Assembly (NCBI GenBank): GCA_002105175.1
Contig: MCGE01000009.1
Coordinates: 1,674,001 to 1,738,000, forward strand
Length of the DNA stretch: 64,000 bases
Direction of reading: 5' to 3'
Source of the DNA: Absidia repens
Lineage: Eukaryota; Mucoromycota; Mucoromycetes; Mucorales; Cunninghamellaceae
Shown in pieces: positions 60,797-64,000 of this stretch (its first letter is position 1; every line of letters starts with the position of its first letter). The position numbers and the translations under genes were made by a program. Below the pieces are notes generated by a model. It was not told the DNA's origin, made no database searches, and saw nothing but the letters and a program-made list of their open reading frames with translations.

Positions 60797-61666
60797 ACTA
60801 GTGAATGTTCAAAAAATGAAGAAGAAAAAAGCGTGTTCGTGTCTTGAGCTAGGATAAAAATTGGAATGGGGTAAAAGAAGGAAGACAGATAAAGGAAGAA
60901 AGAAAAAGGAAAAAAAGAAGAAAAACGAGCGGGCTAAATAAAAAATAAAAATAAAAGGAAGGGATTTTTATTATATTAGCTTGCCAAAGCTATGTCAGTT
61001 TAGGACAAGGTGGTACAAAGACACAGGCTTTGATCTGTGCTATAAAACGACCACCACAGCCTTTGTTATAATTACTTTATAAAGCGAAAGCAGAAAAAAT
61101 GACAAGTATGGTCTTGAAACTTGTGATCGATGCTTTGTATGTTTAACACCATTGTGTTTCTGATGTTACTACAAGAATTATTTCAATAAGTTGATAGCAA
61201 CTTTTTGATGAATATTGGACTTTGTCCCGGTATTGTATATTACCTAGAAATCACCATCATTTACTTGAATGAAAGTTTATTTTCCCCGATAACTTTACCA
61301 CAGACCGCCAGGAATGATCCAATAGAAAGGACAAAAAGGCATCGTATCACTTTGTATTTGATTGTCCTGAAACTTAAAAAAAATAGACAGAATATGGAAG
61401 ACAATCATCATTGAGAACGTGATTTCGAATATAGTAATAATATAAGAACATACACAAAATGGCATTGGTTGGTTTTTATTTTATTTCAGAAGCAAAAATA
61501 CCAGACATATTAATCTAGCACCAACTAAAAAAAATATAACAAATATAAGAAAATAGCACACATGAAGTGCCATTGGTTGTTTTTATTTCAAAAAGCAAAA
61601 ATATTATATATATGTAAATATATGTAAAATCTAACTACAACTAAAAAAAATAAAAATCTAGCTAAT
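60797..61666. other. Intergenic, arrestin promoter / PHO88 3' side
   Basis: No gene. A purine-rich AAGGAAGAAAGAAAAAGG stretch (60890-60925) lies upstream of the arrestin gene. Two diverged tandem copies of about 85-90 bp occur at 61457-61540 and 61565-61655, sharing GCCATTGGTT/GGCATTGGTT, AAGCAAAAATA and ACAACTAAAAAAAATA. Confidence 0.5.
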
Positions 61667-62522
61667 CTAATCCGCCTTCATCGCACGTTCCGCCTTTTTG
61701 ATAGATGCCTTGTCCGTTTTGGGTTGAGGATTCATAGACGCCATTCCAAAGGGAGCATCCACACGGAAAGGCCGCTTTAAATCTCCACTGCTTGTTGGTT
61801 GGTGGAGAAGATGGATCCTGGCTTCCTTGGTGGTGAAGAATGTTTTGAAACCAAGAATTGCTTGAATAATCAAAGGCTGTACATATCCAAATTTGAAGTG
61901 CAAGAAGGTCACCATAGCCAATCCAATCACTGATTGCTTCAAGCCTTTCCAAACTTCACTCTTATCATAATCTACCATCCAAAAAAAAAAAAAAAAAAAA
62001 AAAAGTACACATATACACACGTGCAAAGAGAACATAGTCAATAAATATACCTTTCATATACCATCACCCAATAAACACGCACACACACACACACACACAC
62101 ACATACATACAGATATATATATATATACTCTCTTTCTTACCTGCAAAGTTTGTCACCACCAAAGTATCATTGGAGGTTGTACCATCCCATTGCTGTTTGG
62201 CTGGTTCCACATATCGTAAAACAGTTTGATCTATTATACAAAAGCACAAATTAAAAAAGAACATCTAAGTACTCTGTATCATACCCTACCCTACACATCT
62301 TCCCTCTCGTTTTATTCCTGCTTTACCGTTTTTCTTTTCAATGATTTGAATGATATACATGTTTAACAAGAAGATGGTAAGTTGGGCACCATAGTAAAGA
62401 CCGCGAAGACCCCACAAGTAGGAGCTATCTTCCAAAGGAAGTGCCTTGGTCACTTGTCTTGCCACCAAGAAGAAGACAATATTGAAAAGAGGATGATTGA
62501 TCACTTTAGAGATGGAAGGCAT
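61667..62522 (-). CDS. PHO88: PHO88/SND3 ER membrane protein
   Basis: Three exons: 62522-62327, 62230-62141 and 61971-61667, giving 196 aa. An ER membrane component of the SND targeting route, first named for phosphate transport. Segments: SKVINHPLFNIVFFLVARQV, LRGLYYGAQLTIFLLNMYII, QIIEKKNDQTVLRYVEP, NDTLVVTNFAGYDKSEVWKG, GLAMVTFLHFKFGYVQPLII, TKEARIHLLHQPTSSGDLKR, PFRVDAPFG and the end PKTDKASIKKAERAMKAD. The tail (GDLKRPF, PKTDK.S.EAER) is the clearest match to yeast Pho88. A CA microsatellite (62077-62102) and an A-run fill intron 2. Confidence 0.92.
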
Positions 62523-62815
62523 GATGAAGACAATGGAAAAAAAAAAAAAGAGAAAGGAGAATCGCCCAAACCCAAATAGATATTTTTTCGCACACACCCC
62601 AAAGTTTAAATTTTGAATGGCCGATCCCACCCAGAAACCCACCAATCATGGCAGACATAGTGGCCAATACAATAACGGATGAAAACGAGGGATAACTTTA
62701 TTGAAGAAATAAAAATAATATATAATATATAAATCTAGCATACGAATAAAGATGTAAGGGGAGATGGGGAGAGGGAGAGAGATGGTAAAAAGCAAAAAAA
62801 AAAAAAAAAATTGTT

Positions 62816-63963
62816 TCAGAAAAGACCAAGACCATCCCTTTGTTCAGGTACCAAATAACGTTGTTTGGAGGACTTTTTTGATGGTGTTGAGTATTGTCGT
62901 CCCAAGGTGGGCAAATCGGCCAGCGGTTTGTTTATATTGTCTTGTTTCATGAAGGAACGATAATTGGAAGGTGTGATTTCAGCAGCCTGGGAGTTGTCGT
63001 TCTCTTGATACGCTGAGCGAATGGCACGGTCACTTCTTGATCGAGAAAGTGCGGCATGACGAGCTTGGCGTAAGGACAAAATATCGTCCACCCGATGATC
63101 ATTGCGCGGAGGCCGTTGTGGTACTTGTGATGATTCCTTGCCACCACCATAATAATCCATGATATCATCCCGGGGTACGCGATCATCACCATAAGTAGGA
63201 TCCCGATACTGATCTTCCATACATCGTCGAGCAGATTGCATTCGTTCCAGTCGTTTGTTTTTTCTCGAGTTAGTAGTAGTAGTAATACTGGCATCCTTAT
63301 CGTCATCAAATCGACTTGGAGGAGGGGAGGTCGGGGTATTGTTGCTGTTGCGATAGCGTGTATTGGCGCCGGTTGAAGTGCGTTGCTGAGGAGGAGGAGA
63401 AGGAGAGGTGATGGAGGGTCTTTGATGATACCTGTCATTTTCTATGTCCACATCATCACTGTAATCACTGTCATTCATCAAGGTAGTGGAATGTTGTCGT
63501 CGGCTGTTTCGCTGATGTTCTTGTCGGATGATTTGTCGTTCTAGTTCCCGTGCTGAAGGTTCTTGATCCGCTGCTGAAGTCTTGTCCCATAATCGTCGTC
63601 GTGAAGAAGCTTGTCGTTTTAACAATAGTTCATCATCGGTATCACCATTGTCACGGCCACGAACATTCATCATTGGGGTGGCGGTCAAAGGTGTTCGACT
63701 GTCTAGCAACCATGACGGCAATTGCTTGTGTTGTTTCTTTTCATGGTGTTCACGTAAGATTCTTGACACATGTGATTCCCCTTCAAAGTCTGATTCGTCC
63801 GATTCTATGAAGAAAACAAAAGAGGGCGTAAGAACTCTTGTATGGATCATTTTGTGTATGTATGTACCTGGCCCTCGTTCATCTTGTACAGCCATGTTTT
63901 GAGTTGCTTGAACCAACTTTTTCCATAGTTTTGCGCTTGATTGTTGTGGTTTTTGCTGTTCGC
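62816..63963 (-). CDS. Disordered charged protein, 5' end outside window
   Basis: Two exons are visible: 63963-63868 (preceded by an intron acceptor CCTTAG, so the start lies to the right) and 63804-62816. The first reads QSSAKLWKKLVQATQNMAVQ, DERGP; the second begins ESDESDFEGESHVSRILREH and is rich in Arg, Ser, Asp and Asn, with short helical pieces (SARELERQIIRQEHQRNSRR, DDILSLRQARHAALSRSRSD) and a C-terminal SNYRSFMKQDNIN..LADLPTLGRQ. No family is recognised. It could be a regulatory or trafficking adaptor. The frame is continuous and codon use is like its neighbours. Confidence 0.6.
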
Positions 63964-64000
63964 CTAAGGAAAGAGAAAAGTGAGAAAAAAAGAAAGGAAG

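Overview
The window reads as nuclear DNA of an early-diverging filamentous fungus, most likely Mucoromycota (Mucorales-like). This is inferred from AT-rich intergenic DNA full of long T/A homopolymers, genes with many short GT-AG introns (mostly 50-90 nt), Gln/Ser/Pro-rich proteins, and gene content such as RIC8, an EFA6-like Arf GEF, an OTUD3-like deubiquitinase and verprolin. I see no bacterial-type operon, CRISPR array, rRNA or convincing tRNA. The species cannot be fixed from this sequence alone.

Layout, left to right: a partial single-pass membrane protein (1-533, -); an FLVCR/SLC49-type transporter (3575-5432, -) divergent from DBP2/DDX5 RNA helicase (5697-8367, +); HAP5/NF-YC (9133-10419, -); a large Sec7-PH Arf GEF (11708-16649, +); a protein with two cyclic-nucleotide-binding domains, an F-box and LRRs (18759-21832, -); the bifunctional 6-phosphofructo-2-kinase/fructose-2,6-bisphosphatase (22066-24007, -) divergent from a TMEM33/Pom33 protein (24396-25423, +); verprolin/WIP (25581-27183, +); a secreted tandem-repeat protein with Lys-Arg between repeats (27526-28683, -); an OTUD3-like deubiquitinase (32551-34281, -) divergent from an unrecognised two-TM protein (34493-37143, +); the PP2A activator PTPA (38158-39414, -); a SAM-domain protein (39790-41005, -); a Ser/Gln-rich protein (41755-43487, +); RIC8 (45827-47823, -) divergent from acyl-protein thioesterase (48934-49843, +); a small PPxY membrane protein (50828-51184, +); COA1 (51402-52078, -); ISY1 (52273-53413, -); proteasome subunit beta-4 (54183-54956, -); an arrestin-like protein (57911-60796, -); PHO88/SND3 (61667-62522, -); and a partial disordered protein at the right edge. 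Exon structures were built by hand from splice signals, frame and family similarity. For most complete genes the summed exon lengths are a multiple of three.

The genes are housekeeping and signalling functions, not a dedicated cluster. Several touch G-protein/cAMP signalling (RIC8, the CNB protein, the Arf GEF) and actin/endocytosis (verprolin, arrestin, the PPxY protein).

The most interesting material is between and inside the genes. (1) A dispersed repeat family has at least six copies (about 1 kb when full length) in both orientations and shares a near-invariant core and a CACGTG-bearing end. (2) A TA-flanked 859-bp inverted-repeat element fills the RIC8/APT1 divergent promoter. (3) The secreted repeat protein looks like a Kex2-processed peptide precursor (KEP). 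(4) There are unusual splice structures: a 15-nt microexon in HAP5, a long intron in DBP2 at the position of the conserved autoregulatory yeast intron, a start codon cut off by an intron in ISY1, and a GC-AG intron in RIC8. (5) Three genes each carry an apparent one-base loss in a homopolymer, which may be assembly error or real lesions.
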